Source: Nocardioidaceae bacterium SCSIO 66511
GTDB lineage: Bacteria; Actinomycetota; Actinomycetes; Propionibacteriales; Nocardioidaceae
Direction of reading: 5' to 3'
DNA length: 64,000 nt
Assembly: GCA_023100825.1 (NCBI GenBank)
Contig: CP095846.1
Location: forward strand, 1,860,001 to 1,924,000
In this document: piece after piece, positions 52,925 to 61,270 of the stretch
Numbering within the stretch: position 1 is the stretch's first letter
Layout: each line of letters starts with the position of its first letter
Translations under genes and position numbers: made by a program
Notes under the pieces: generated by a model
Told to the model about the DNA's origin: nothing
The model's database searches: none
Seen by the model: only the letters and a program-made list of their open reading frames with translations

Positions 52925-53598
52925 CGGACCAACCGTGCTTGGCCGCCGACCAGCCAGGAGCGCATCAGCTCGGCCTCGCTGTCGATGCGGTGCTCTCGCC
53001 CAACAGGGCACTCGTCGCCCCATTGATGCCGCCAGCTGGTCTGCGTCGGATCGTCGAGGAACGAGAACCCGCTGAGCACGACATCGGCGTCGGGATACAG
53101 CGTGACGGCGAGATACGCCGCGGTCAGCCCCGTCGTCGGTGCGATCCGCTCGTCGCGCCAGGGCACGCCGAGCCGCTCACAGAGCGGCATCGCGACCGAA
53201 CGGTTGGGGAGGGCCACGAGACCGAGATCGTCCGGCCACGAGGTCGGCCACTCCTCGGGGTTTCCGTACATCCGCATCGGCTCGGCCATCAGGAAGAGCC
53301 GGTCGCGGTAGTCCGCGTACAGGAACTCGGTGGCGCGGGTGATCCGGTTCCAGAGCACGACGTCGACGCGGCTGCCTTGGCACGGCTCCGAGTCCGGCCG
53401 GTCGAGGACGAAGCTGTTGACGCGGATGACCAGGTCGGCGGAGTCGATTTCCGTTGCTCGCTTGCGGCTTGGGCGCATCGGAGCGTTACCGACCACGGCG
53501 ACCTTGCGCACCGGCGTCGAGCGCGCGTACGCCGAGGTGAGGTCGCGTAACAACCCATGATCGGCTTCGGTCGATGGCCTTGCGACGGTGACCGTCAT
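52921..53598 (-). CDS. GT29 sialyltransferase-like protein (copy B)
   Basis: The protein has 225 residues and is a paralogue of 46719-47417. The L-like motif is VAVVGNAP near residue 33 with EIDSADLVIRVNSF. The S-like motif is APTTGLTAAYLAVTLYP near 153, then LSGFSF. H-x4-E at 203-208 (HRIDSE) matches the VS motif, and both copies have exactly 73 residues from the S-like motif to the end. The start overlaps the upstream sulfotransferase stop (ATGA). Having two copies suggests two linkages or acceptors in one glycan. The donor is inferred to be CMP-pseudaminic acid. Confidence 0.78.
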   Translation of the reverse strand: MTVTVARPSTEADHGLLRDLTSAYARSTPVRKVAVVGNAPMRPSRKRATEIDSADLVIRVNSFVLDRPDSEPCQGSRVDVVLWNRITRATEFLYADYRDRLFLMAEPMRMYGNPEEWPTSWPDDLGLVALPNRSVAMPLCERLGVPWRDERIAPTTGLTAAYLAVTLYPDADVVLSGFSFLDDPTQTSWRHQWGDECPVGREHRIDSEAELMRSWLVGGQARLVR

Positions 53599-54683
53599 GA
53601 TGACGTACCTCCAGAGCTCGCGAGTCGTTTGCGTAGTCGCTGCACCTGCTGTCGCAGCTCATCGGATCGGCTGACGTTCGCCCGCAGTGCCTCGATCGCG
53701 ATGCGGGCGAGATCGGCGTCGGTGGTCTCGTCGTCTTCCGGTATCGGGGCCGACGGGCGAAGGTCGTCCCAGCTGCCGATGAAGTCACATTCGAGTGCCT
53801 GCAGCTCCGCGATCATCCGCTCCGCACGCTCGGCGACCCATGAGGTCCATTGCGGCGGCAGTGTGATGCGGCCGAGCTGTAGATCGGGCTCGCGCAGGTC
53901 GTGCAGCAACCCGAAGGAGACCGATCGGCGGTACGCGCGAGGTGCGGGTACGCGGTCTCCGAGACCTGCGTTGAACCGTCGCAGCAGCTCGATCTGGGCC
54001 GCGCCGAGTGATGCGTTGTCTCGCGGTACGTCGAGGTCGAGCCCGTCGGCGCCGATCCCGACGACCTGCGCGAACCGCTCCCACAGCGCGGTGTGCGAAC
54101 TGCCAGGTGGCGGAACCGCGATGACGTGCAGCCGGTCGGCGGGCAGGTGCTCGCGCCATCGGCGGAGAACGGTCGGCGCATCGTGCCGGTTCCAGACCGG
54201 CGCGTCGTCGGCGGACAGCCATAGTAGGTACTCGTCGAAGGTGCGCTTGTCCCGGAACCGCACGGCCTGCTGCCAGACCGATGGTAGGTGCCGTGCGAGG
54301 TCTCGTACGGTCACGATGACGTGGATCTCGGTCGGCGCTAGGTCGTTTACCGCGCGGGCGACCTGCTCGTGGGTCGCGGACGCGAGCAGCTCGTCGCTCA
54401 CCAGCGTCGTACCCGCTGCGGCGTGCGCGTCCTCGACGAGCCGCTGCCACGTCAGCCGCTCGGCAGCCGGGTTGCCGTGGAAGCGAGCGGGGTCGCAGAG
54501 ATCGGCGGCGGCGTATCTGTGCGCCGCCGTGCTCTCTGCGGCGAGCGGAAGGTGAACGCGCTGTGTGGCGAGCGCGTCGCGGTTATGCCAGAGCAGCTGC
54601 TGTACGTACGTCGTACCTGTCTTCGGCAGACCGATGTGCAGATAGCTGCGATCGGGCCGCTCGCCCCTCGTCTCCGTACCCAT
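53595..54683 (-). CDS. sulfotransferase family protein
   Basis: The protein has 362 residues. The PAPS loop is LHIGLPKTGTTYVQQLL near residue 15, and the 3'-phosphate motif is VIVTVRDLARHLPSVWQQ near 122. The C-terminus forms a short coiled coil (SRSDELRQQVQRLRKRL). It is the first gene of the minus-strand operon sulfotransferase, GT29-like, coiled coil, all joined by 4-base overlaps. This joins sulfation and glycosyl transfer in one transcript. Confidence 0.85.
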   Translation of the reverse strand: MGTETRGERPDRSYLHIGLPKTGTTYVQQLLWHNRDALATQRVHLPLAAESTAAHRYAAADLCDPARFHGNPAAERLTWQRLVEDAHAAAGTTLVSDELLASATHEQVARAVNDLAPTEIHVIVTVRDLARHLPSVWQQAVRFRDKRTFDEYLLWLSADDAPVWNRHDAPTVLRRWREHLPADRLHVIAVPPPGSSHTALWERFAQVVGIGADGLDLDVPRDNASLGAAQIELLRRFNAGLGDRVPAPRAYRRSVSFGLLHDLREPDLQLGRITLPPQWTSWVAERAERMIAELQALECDFIGSWDDLRPSAPIPEDDETTDADLARIAIEALRANVSRSDELRQQVQRLRKRLASSGGTSS

Positions 54684-54757
54684 GACATCGGCGACGCTAA
54701 CCGCGGCGATCTGCCGGAGGGTTGCGCCGACGTGAACCGTCGGTGGACAACCGCCGA

Positions 54758-54801
54758 CCCGCGACTTCTACAACGCTGACCCGCGACTTCTACAACGCTG
54801 A
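54758..54801. repeat. 22-bp unit repeated twice in tandem
   Basis: Two identical 22-bp copies (54758-54779 and 54780-54801, core CGACTTCTACAACGCTGA) are followed by a diverged third start (CCCGCTGGTTCTGCAG). They lie in the 135-base gap between the sulfotransferase start and the IclR stop. Confidence 0.85.
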
Positions 54802-54818
54802 CCCGCTGGTTCTGCAGG

Positions 54819-55622
54819 TCACCCGTCGTCGATGGGTGCGCCGAGGGCGATTGACACGCTGCGCGCGGTGTCGCGCGATCGCTCGCCGAGCTCCTTCGCC
54901 CGCTCGTCGCTCATCCGGATCAACGGCACCGACGTGCCGAGCGAGCCGATGACGGCGCCGTTGTGGTCGAAGATCGGTGCGGCGACGGAGCGGATGCCGG
55001 GCGTACGCTCCGAGGACGATCCTGCCCAACCGCACTCTCGCGCGACCTCGAGCTCGGCGCGTAGCTCGTCGGGGTCGGTGACGGTCGACTCCGTCACGGC
55101 ATGGATCGGCGCTTCCAGGCAGCGGTCCTGTGCCGCCGGCGGGAGGAAGGCGAGAATCGCCTTACCGGGCGCGCCGTGCACCAGGTCGATCGGCACTCCG
55201 ATCTCGGTGTACGTACGTCGCAGCTGCTGATGGCTCTCGACCTGGTCGACCACGACGCGTTGGTGCGTACCCAGCAGCTCGTGCAGACCGACCGTCTCGT
55301 CGATGGAGTCGCGTAGCTCGGTCATGTAGGGGAGCGCGGCATCGCGCAGCGCCGTCGGCAGTGCGCCGCTGCGGGCGAGCTGCATCAGCATCGGGCCGAG
55401 CCCGTAGCGACGATCGGCGGTCTGGCGGATCAGATGGTTGTGCTGCATCGCGGTGAGCAGTCGATGCACCGTACTCGTCGAAAGCCCTGTCATGCGGGCG
55501 ATCTCGCTCGTTCCGAGCTCCGGGTGCTGCCCGTCGAAGCACCGCAGTACGGCGGCCGCGCGGTCGATCGACTGCACTCCCGATCGAGTGGCTTCTGCCG
55601 CCTTGTCTTTCGTACCTGCCAT
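54819..55622 (-). CDS. IclR-family transcriptional regulator
   Basis: The protein has 267 residues, starting at the ATG at 55622 behind GGAGG. The N-terminal winged helix (SIDRAAAVLRCFDGQHPELGTSEIARM, then LSTSTVHRLL) lies within residues 18-70. The ligand-binding IclR domain has HGAPGKAILAFLP near 150 and a C-terminus with IRSVAAPIFDHNGAVIGSLG near 213. It diverges from a CoA-transferase and tricarboxylate-transport operon and very likely controls it through the palindrome at 55708. The ligand is probably the substrate of that pathway. Confidence 0.94.
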   Translation of the reverse strand: MAGTKDKAAEATRSGVQSIDRAAAVLRCFDGQHPELGTSEIARMTGLSTSTVHRLLTAMQHNHLIRQTADRRYGLGPMLMQLARSGALPTALRDAALPYMTELRDSIDETVGLHELLGTHQRVVVDQVESHQQLRRTYTEIGVPIDLVHGAPGKAILAFLPPAAQDRCLEAPIHAVTESTVTDPDELRAELEVARECGWAGSSSERTPGIRSVAAPIFDHNGAVIGSLGTSVPLIRMSDERAKELGERSRDTARSVSIALGAPIDDG

Positions 55623-55707
55623 CGCCCCTCCGTTGTGATCAGTCACGGTATCGCTCTTGACGTGACCCGGCTCACCTCCGTACGCTTCCCGCAATTCAGT
55701 AAGTATA

Positions 55708-55722
55708 TCCCACAATACGGGA
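55708..55722. promoter_or_regulatory. probable IclR operator
   Basis: TCCCACAATACGGGA is a 15-bp imperfect palindrome with GGG/CCC ends around an AT-rich centre, the general shape of IclR-family sites. It lies 7 bases before the CoA-transferase ATG and overlaps its ribosome site (GGAAGG). TTCCCGCAATTC at 55687 is a possible second half-site. Binding would block translation signals or early elongation. Confidence 0.6.
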
Positions 55723-55729
55723 AGGCGAT

Positions 55730-56944
55730 ATGTTGCCCCTCGACGGCTTCCGCGTCCTCGACCTGACCAGATTCCTTTCCGGGCCGTACTGCACCATGGT
55801 CCTCGCCGAGCTCGGCGCCGACGTGATCAAGGTCGAGCAGCCCGTCACGGGCGACGACTCCCGACGCCTCGCGCCGAAGGTCAATGGCGAGAGCTATCCG
55901 TTCGCGATGCCGAATCGCAGCAAACGCAGCATCTCCCTCGACCTGAAGGCGGATCGCGGTCGCGAGCTGTTCCTCGAGCTCGTCCGCTCCGCCGATCTGG
56001 TGATCGAGAACTTCCGCCCGGGTGTGGCGACCCGGCTCGGCATCGACTACGACGCCGTACGCGCCGTACGACCCGACATCCTGTACTGCTCGATCAGCGG
56101 GTTCGGCCAGACCGGGCCGTACCGTGACCGTCCGGGCTTCGACATCATGGCGCAGGGCATGGTCGGCTTCCTACGCATGACCGGCCAGCCCGACGGCCGC
56201 CCCGCCAAGGTCGGTATCGCGATCAACGACATCGCCGCGGGCGCGACCGCGATCTACTCCATCCTCGGCGCCCAGCTCGTCCGAGAGCGTACGGGCGAGG
56301 GGCAGAACATCGACATCTCCCTCGTCGACGCCGGACTCGCCTGGACGGTCTGGGAGTCGGGCGCGTACTTCGCTGACGGTGAGGAGCCCACCGCGACCGG
56401 CACCCGCCATCGCCGCTCGACCCCGTACCAGGCGTACCGCACCGCCGACGGGTACGTGACCATCGGCGCCAACAACGATCGGCTGTGGGAGCGGCTCGTC
56501 AACGGCGTGCTGAAGCGGCCGGACTGGCTGACCGACGAGCGGTTCGAGTCGCTGTCGGCGCGGATGGCCCACATCGACGAGCTGCAGGCCGAGATCGAGG
56601 CGATCACCGCCACCCTTCCCACCCAAGCGTGGATTGATCTGCTCGACGAGGCCGGTGTGCCCGGGGGACCGGTGCTCACGTACGCCGAAGCGCTTGCGGA
56701 CCCGCATATCCAGGCGCGCGACATGATCACCGAGGTCGAGCATCCGATCATCGGCGCGATGCGCACGATCGGACCACCCACGAAGTTCTCCGGCCTCGAG
56801 ACGCCGGTACGCGGGCCGGCGCCGTGGCTCGGCCAGCACACCCGCGAGCTATTGGCCGAAACCGGTGTCGACGGCGCAGAGCTCGACGAGCTCTTCGCCG
56901 ACGGAACCATCTACGACGCACACCCCGAGATGAGCAGGAGCTGA
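55730..56944 (+). CDS. class III CoA-transferase (CaiB/BaiF family)
   Basis: The protein has 404 residues. LPLDGFRVLDLTRFLSGPYC opens the fold, and LAELGADVIKVEQP and RSKRSISLDLK follow. The catalytic Asp is expected in RDRPGFDIMAQGMVGF near residue 140-146. These enzymes move CoA between carboxylic acids. First in the operon with an enoyl-CoA hydratase, a thioesterase and a TctCBA transporter, it should activate the imported di- or tricarboxylate. The acid is not readable from sequence. Confidence 0.94.
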   Translation: MLPLDGFRVLDLTRFLSGPYCTMVLAELGADVIKVEQPVTGDDSRRLAPKVNGESYPFAMPNRSKRSISLDLKADRGRELFLELVRSADLVIENFRPGVATRLGIDYDAVRAVRPDILYCSISGFGQTGPYRDRPGFDIMAQGMVGFLRMTGQPDGRPAKVGIAINDIAAGATAIYSILGAQLVRERTGEGQNIDISLVDAGLAWTVWESGAYFADGEEPTATGTRHRRSTPYQAYRTADGYVTIGANNDRLWERLVNGVLKRPDWLTDERFESLSARMAHIDELQAEIEAITATLPTQAWIDLLDEAGVPGGPVLTYAEALADPHIQARDMITEVEHPIIGAMRTIGPPTKFSGLETPVRGPAPWLGQHTRELLAETGVDGAELDELFADGTIYDAHPEMSRS

Positions 56945-56945
56945 C

Positions 56946-57728
56946 GTGTCCGACCACCTCACGATCGAGCGCGACGAGGCCGTCGCGACCCTCACCCTGA
57001 ACCGCCCCGACAGCCACAACGCGATCTCGCTCGGGATGTACCGCGAGCTGCCGGCACTCGTTGCCGAGCTGGACGCCGACCGCAGGGTCAAGGTGCTGGT
57101 CGTACGCGGTGCGGGAGCGAAGTCGTTCGCCTCCGGCGCCGATATCACCGAGTTTCAAGAGGTACGCGGGGACGCGGCCAGTGCCAAGGACTACAACGAA
57201 CACGTCGCGGCCGCCGAGCACGCCCTCGAGTCGTTCAGCAAGCCGACGGTGGCGATGATCCACGGCTACTGCATCGGCGGCGGGTTCGGGCTCGCGCTGG
57301 CGTGCGACCTGCGCTTCGGCGACGAGCGGTCGCGGTTCGCGATCACACCCGCCAAGCTCGGTCTGGTCTACAGCCTCGAGTCGACCAAGCGGCTCGTCGA
57401 CCTCGTCGGTCCGGCACGGGCCAAATGGGTGCTCTACTCCGGCCAGCAGATTCGCGCCGAGCGGGCGCTGCAGCTGGGCGTACTCGACGAGTTGCACGAT
57501 GGCGCCGATCTCGAGCAGGCGACGTACGACTTCTGCAAGCTGGTGACCACCCGCGCGCAGTTCAGCGTACGCGCGGCGAAGGAGATCGTCGGCCGCATCG
57601 GCGACGGGCAGACCGCCGACGACGAGCACACCACACAGCTTCGCAACTCGTCGTTCGACACCGACGACTACGCCGAGGGCGTACGCGCGTTCCTGGCGAA
57701 GCGCAGCCCGGAGTTCACCTGGTCATGA
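56946..57728 (+). CDS. enoyl-CoA hydratase/isomerase family protein
   Basis: The protein has 260 residues from a GTG start one base after the preceding stop. The crotonase fold shows LNRPDSHNAISLGMYREL, FASGADITEF near residue 60 and GYCIGGGFGLALACDLRF near 105. The two usual catalytic Glu positions around 112 and 132 are not both present (SRFAITPAKLGLVYSLES). Hydration, isomerisation or another crotonase reaction is therefore possible. The next gene overlaps by 4 bases. It belongs to the IclR-linked operon. Confidence 0.92.
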   Translation: MSDHLTIERDEAVATLTLNRPDSHNAISLGMYRELPALVAELDADRRVKVLVVRGAGAKSFASGADITEFQEVRGDAASAKDYNEHVAAAEHALESFSKPTVAMIHGYCIGGGFGLALACDLRFGDERSRFAITPAKLGLVYSLESTKRLVDLVGPARAKWVLYSGQQIRAERALQLGVLDELHDGADLEQATYDFCKLVTTRAQFSVRAAKEIVGRIGDGQTADDEHTTQLRNSSFDTDDYAEGVRAFLAKRSPEFTWS

Positions 57729-58177
57729 GTGAGCAGCCGGCAACGATGACGGCGGTCGAACGCGCCGAGCGGGCGACCGCCGAGGCCGAACCCGAGTTCG
57801 GGAAGTTCTTCCTGGCTCGATTCCTCGACCTCGACATCAGCTATGACGACGAGCGGCAGACGTGTACGGTGCGCCTGCCGTATGCACCGCACCTGTGCAA
57901 CCCACAGGGTTCGGTGCACGGGGGAGTGATCACGACGGCGATGGACATCTCGATGGGGCATCTGTGCCATCGCTACCTCCACACAGCCGTCACGATCGAG
58001 ATGCAGCTGCGGTTCTTCCGTCCCCTGACGGGCGACGCAACGTGCGTCGGGCAGCTCCTGCGGCCAGGGCGCAGGATCGTGCATCTCGAGTCCCGTTTGT
58101 ACGACGACGACAACCGACTCACTGCTGTCGGAACCGGTTCGTGGCATCGCCTCGACGCCGTGACGGCAGCCCCTTAG
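57725..58177 (+). CDS. PaaI-type hot-dog thioesterase
   Basis: The protein has 150 residues; the ATG overlaps the previous stop (ATGA). LCNPQGSVHGGVITTAMDISMG near residue 57 is the hot-dog helix with the catalytic His-Gly-Gly and Asp, and VTIEMQLRFFRPLTGD follows. Such enzymes release CoA from acyl-CoA. In this operon it may end or balance the CoA cycle started by the CoA-transferase. Confidence 0.9.
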   Translation: MSEQPATMTAVERAERATAEAEPEFGKFFLARFLDLDISYDDERQTCTVRLPYAPHLCNPQGSVHGGVITTAMDISMGHLCHRYLHTAVTIEMQLRFFRPLTGDATCVGQLLRPGRRIVHLESRLYDDDNRLTAVGTGSWHRLDAVTAAP

Positions 58178-58186
58178 GAGACCCCG

Positions 58187-59170
58187 ATGAATCGCATTCT
58201 CACCGCGGCGTCCGCGGCCGCGCTCGTACTCGGCCTGACGGCGTGCGCCGCCGGCGGCACGGACAGCGCGTCCGGCGACAACGAGAACTACCCGTCCGAG
58301 GACCTCGACTGGACGATCGCGTTCGGACCGGGCGGCGGCAACGACATCATGTCCCGCAAGATGGTCGACATCATCGAGAAGGAGGACCTCTACCCGGGCA
58401 ACATCACCGTCGAGAACATGGACGGCGGTAGCGGTGCGAAGGGTTGGGGGCACCTGTACAGCCAGTCGGGCAGCGGGTACGACATCTCCACCACGTCGGG
58501 CTCGTTCCTCACTACGCCGCTGCAGGCAGACACCGGCTGGACGTACGAGGACTTCACCAGCGTCGGCCTGTTCGCGACCGACGACGCGTTGTTCGTCGTC
58601 GACGGTGACAGCAAGGCCAAGTCGTGGGACGACTGGGTCTCGTACGCCAAGAGCAAGGGCAAGGTCGTACTCGGCGGTATCGGAACAGTCAACGTCGACT
58701 TCATCTTGCACTCGCTGATCGCAGAGGCGGCCGGGTACGAGTTCGAGTACACACCGTTCAACGAAGAGGGCCAGATGCAGACGGCGCTGTTGAGCGGCGC
58801 GCTCGACGGCATCGTCGCCAACCCGGGTTCGATCCTCGGACAGGTCGAGTCCGGAGACGTACGGCCGCTGCTGTTCACGGGCAAGGAGCCGCTCAAGGCG
58901 GTTCCGGACGTACCGACCGGCGAGTCGATCGGGATCAAGGACCTTCCCTCGATGCCGCGCGGCCTGATCCTGCCGCCGGACGTACCCGACGACGTACGTG
59001 ACTGGTGGATCGACACGGCCAAAAAGGTCGTGGAGACCGACGAGTGGCAGAAGTACCTGGAGTCGAACTACCTGAGCGAGGACGTCCGCTGGGGTGACGA
59101 CTTCGACTCGTACCTGGAGGAGACCGTCGACGAGTTCGAGACCACGCTCGAGGAACAGGGCGCGCTGTGA
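58187..59170 (+). CDS. tctC: tripartite tricarboxylate transporter substrate-binding lipoprotein (TctC family)
   Basis: The protein has 327 residues. The signal peptide ends in the lipobox LGLTAC, so it is membrane-anchored on the outside. The TctC fold follows with WTIAFGPGGGNDIMSRKMVD near residue 44, VVLGGIGTVNVDFILHSL near 150 and DVPTGESIGIKDLPSMPRGLILP near 240. It captures a carboxylate for the TctBA membrane complex encoded next. It has a ribosome site (TAGGAG) and overlaps tctB by 4 bases. Confidence 0.93.
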   Translation: MNRILTAASAAALVLGLTACAAGGTDSASGDNENYPSEDLDWTIAFGPGGGNDIMSRKMVDIIEKEDLYPGNITVENMDGGSGAKGWGHLYSQSGSGYDISTTSGSFLTTPLQADTGWTYEDFTSVGLFATDDALFVVDGDSKAKSWDDWVSYAKSKGKVVLGGIGTVNVDFILHSLIAEAAGYEFEYTPFNEEGQMQTALLSGALDGIVANPGSILGQVESGDVRPLLFTGKEPLKAVPDVPTGESIGIKDLPSMPRGLILPPDVPDDVRDWWIDTAKKVVETDEWQKYLESNYLSEDVRWGDDFDSYLEETVDEFETTLEEQGAL

Positions 59171-59670
59171 CCTCGCAGACGATGACGCGTCGGTCACGGT
59201 TACCGAGTTGGCTCACGCCGCAGGTCGCCTTCCTCGTCGTGCTGCTCATCGGCTTTCTCGCGTACACCGAGATGGCGTTCGGCATGGCGTGGCGGACTCC
59301 GGCAGGGCGCATCGGCGCGGGTGTGTTCCCACGGATCGTGGGGTGCCTCGCGATCGTCGCACTGGTCTACGCGCTCTATCGGGAGATCCGGTGTCCGAGT
59401 GCTCGTACGGAGACCGAGGCGGGCGAGAGCCGGCATCCGCTCGCGACGGTGGCGATGGTCGCTGCCGCGGCGATGGTGACGTACTGGTTCCTGCTGCTCG
59501 GTGCCGTTGCGACCGGTGCGTTGTTCCTCGTCGGCGCGCTGTGGGTGCTCGATCCGCAGCATCGAGTACGAGCGGTCGTACTCGGTATCGCGCTTCCGAT
59601 CGGCCTGTACCTGCTGTTCCAGACCGGCCTCAACGCCGGATTGCCCGACGGCATCGTGCCGATGCCCTGA
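59167..59670 (+). CDS. tctB: tripartite tricarboxylate transporter small membrane subunit (TctB family)
   Basis: The protein has 167 residues from GTG 59167, overlapping tctC. Four membrane helices are visible, near residues 20-38, 52-70, 90-112 and 130-150. The GRIGAGVFPRIVG string after the first helix is the TctB hallmark. It forms the membrane complex with TctA. Confidence 0.93.
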   Translation: MTSQTMTRRSRLPSWLTPQVAFLVVLLIGFLAYTEMAFGMAWRTPAGRIGAGVFPRIVGCLAIVALVYALYREIRCPSARTETEAGESRHPLATVAMVAAAAMVTYWFLLLGAVATGALFLVGALWVLDPQHRVRAVVLGIALPIGLYLLFQTGLNAGLPDGIVPMP

Positions 59671-59695
59671 CGCGTTGCCGATAGAGGAGTAGCTG

Positions 59696-61270
59696 ATGGA
59701 TCTCATCACCCACGGCATCGTCAACATCCTGACGGTGCACAACCTGCTCATTCTCGGCGCCGGTGTGCTGATGGGCATGGTCGTCGGCGTGATCCCGGGC
59801 CTCGGCCCGTCCGCGGGGCTCGCGATCCTGCTGCCGTTGACGTTCGGGCTCGACCCGACCAGTGCGATCGTGATGCTGGCGGCGGTCTACTACGGCGCGA
59901 TGTACGGCGGCACCATCACGTCGGTGCTGATCAACACGCCCGGTGAGTCAGCGACGGTCGCGAGCACGTTCGATGGGTATCCCCTTGCACGTAAGGGACG
60001 TGCGGGCCCTGCCCTGGTGATGGCGGCGATCGCGTCGTTCGTCGCCGGTACGATCGGCGCGATCCTGATGAGCATCGCGGCGCCGGTCACCGCGTCGCTG
60101 GCGAGCAGCTTCGGGCCACCTGAGCTGTTCCTGCTGACCGTCGCGGGACTCCTCACTCTCGTCGTGATCCTGCAGGGCAACAAGCTGCTCGGACTCGTGT
60201 CCGCCTTGATCGGCTTCGCGATCGCGACCGTCGGCATCGACATCGGCGGCGGTGAGCAGCGGTACACGTTCGGGTCCACCGAGCTGATCAACGGCATCGA
60301 CTTCATCCCCGTAGCCATCGGCCTGTTCGGCGTCGGCGAGATCCTCTACACGCTCTGGCAGGGCGGGCACCACGAGCGGCTGGGCTTCTTCGGCGTTGGC
60401 AGCAAGGGCCGGGAGTTCTGGCCGAACCGCGGCGACTATCGGGAGTCTCGTGGCCCGATGATGCGAGGCTCGTTCCTGGGCTTCGGGGTCGGTCTCGCAC
60501 CCGGCGCGGGCGCGACCGTTGCCTCGCTGATGTCGTACAACCTGGAGAAGTCGATCTCGAAGACGCCCGAGAAGTTCGGCAAGGGCGCGATGCCGGGTCT
60601 CGTCGGTCCGGAGGCCGCGAACAACGCAGCGTCCGCGGGCGCGATGGTGCCGCTGATCACCCTCGGTATTCCGGGGTCGGCGTCGACCGCGGTGCTCGTT
60701 GGTGGCTTCCTGATGTGGGGACTGCAGCCGGGGCCGTTGCTGATGGAGCAGAACCCCGACTTCGCCTGGGGTCTGATCGCCAGCATGTACCTCGGCAACG
60801 TGATGCTGCTGGTCGTCAACATCTTCTGCATTCCGGCATTCGCGAGCATTGCCCGGGTGCCGTTCCGAGTGCTCGGTCCGATCGTCATCCTGCTGTGCAT
60901 CTTCGGTACGTACACCGTCAACTCGAGCATCGTCGAAGTGCAGATCATGTTGGCTTGCGGCGTTCTGGGCTTCTTCATGCGTCGGGTCGGCATGTCGCCC
61001 GCGGCGCTCGTGATCGCCTTGGTTCTCGGGCCGTTGGCTGAGGAGACGCTTCGCCAGACGATGATCATCTCCGGTGGAGACCTGAGCATCTTCGTTCAGC
61101 GGGGCGGGTCGATCGGGCTGCTGATCGCTCTTGCCGTATTGCTCGCGCTGCCGTTGGTTGCGCGTCCGATATCGGCCGCCGTACGTCGCAGCATTGCCCG
61201 GGTCGGGCACGCGCGCCGTACCTCTGCCGACGATGTGAGTACGGACGACCGAGAGGATGCGAACCATTAG
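59696..61270 (+). CDS. tctA: tripartite tricarboxylate transporter large permease (TctA family)
   Basis: The protein has 524 residues with about twelve membrane helices, behind GAGGAG. The duplicated TctA motif is clear: GVIPGLGPSAGLAILLPLTFGL near residue 30, with YYGAMYGGTITSVLINTPGE at 63-82. The matching half has GVGLAPGAGATVASLMSY near 264 and ITLGIPGSASTAVLVGGFLMWG near 322. It imports a carboxylate using the ion gradient. Its end overlaps the next gene by 14 bases. Confidence 0.95.
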   Translation: MDLITHGIVNILTVHNLLILGAGVLMGMVVGVIPGLGPSAGLAILLPLTFGLDPTSAIVMLAAVYYGAMYGGTITSVLINTPGESATVASTFDGYPLARKGRAGPALVMAAIASFVAGTIGAILMSIAAPVTASLASSFGPPELFLLTVAGLLTLVVILQGNKLLGLVSALIGFAIATVGIDIGGGEQRYTFGSTELINGIDFIPVAIGLFGVGEILYTLWQGGHHERLGFFGVGSKGREFWPNRGDYRESRGPMMRGSFLGFGVGLAPGAGATVASLMSYNLEKSISKTPEKFGKGAMPGLVGPEAANNAASAGAMVPLITLGIPGSASTAVLVGGFLMWGLQPGPLLMEQNPDFAWGLIASMYLGNVMLLVVNIFCIPAFASIARVPFRVLGPIVILLCIFGTYTVNSSIVEVQIMLACGVLGFFMRRVGMSPAALVIALVLGPLAEETLRQTMIISGGDLSIFVQRGGSIGLLIALAVLLALPLVARPISAAVRRSIARVGHARRTSADDVSTDDREDANH

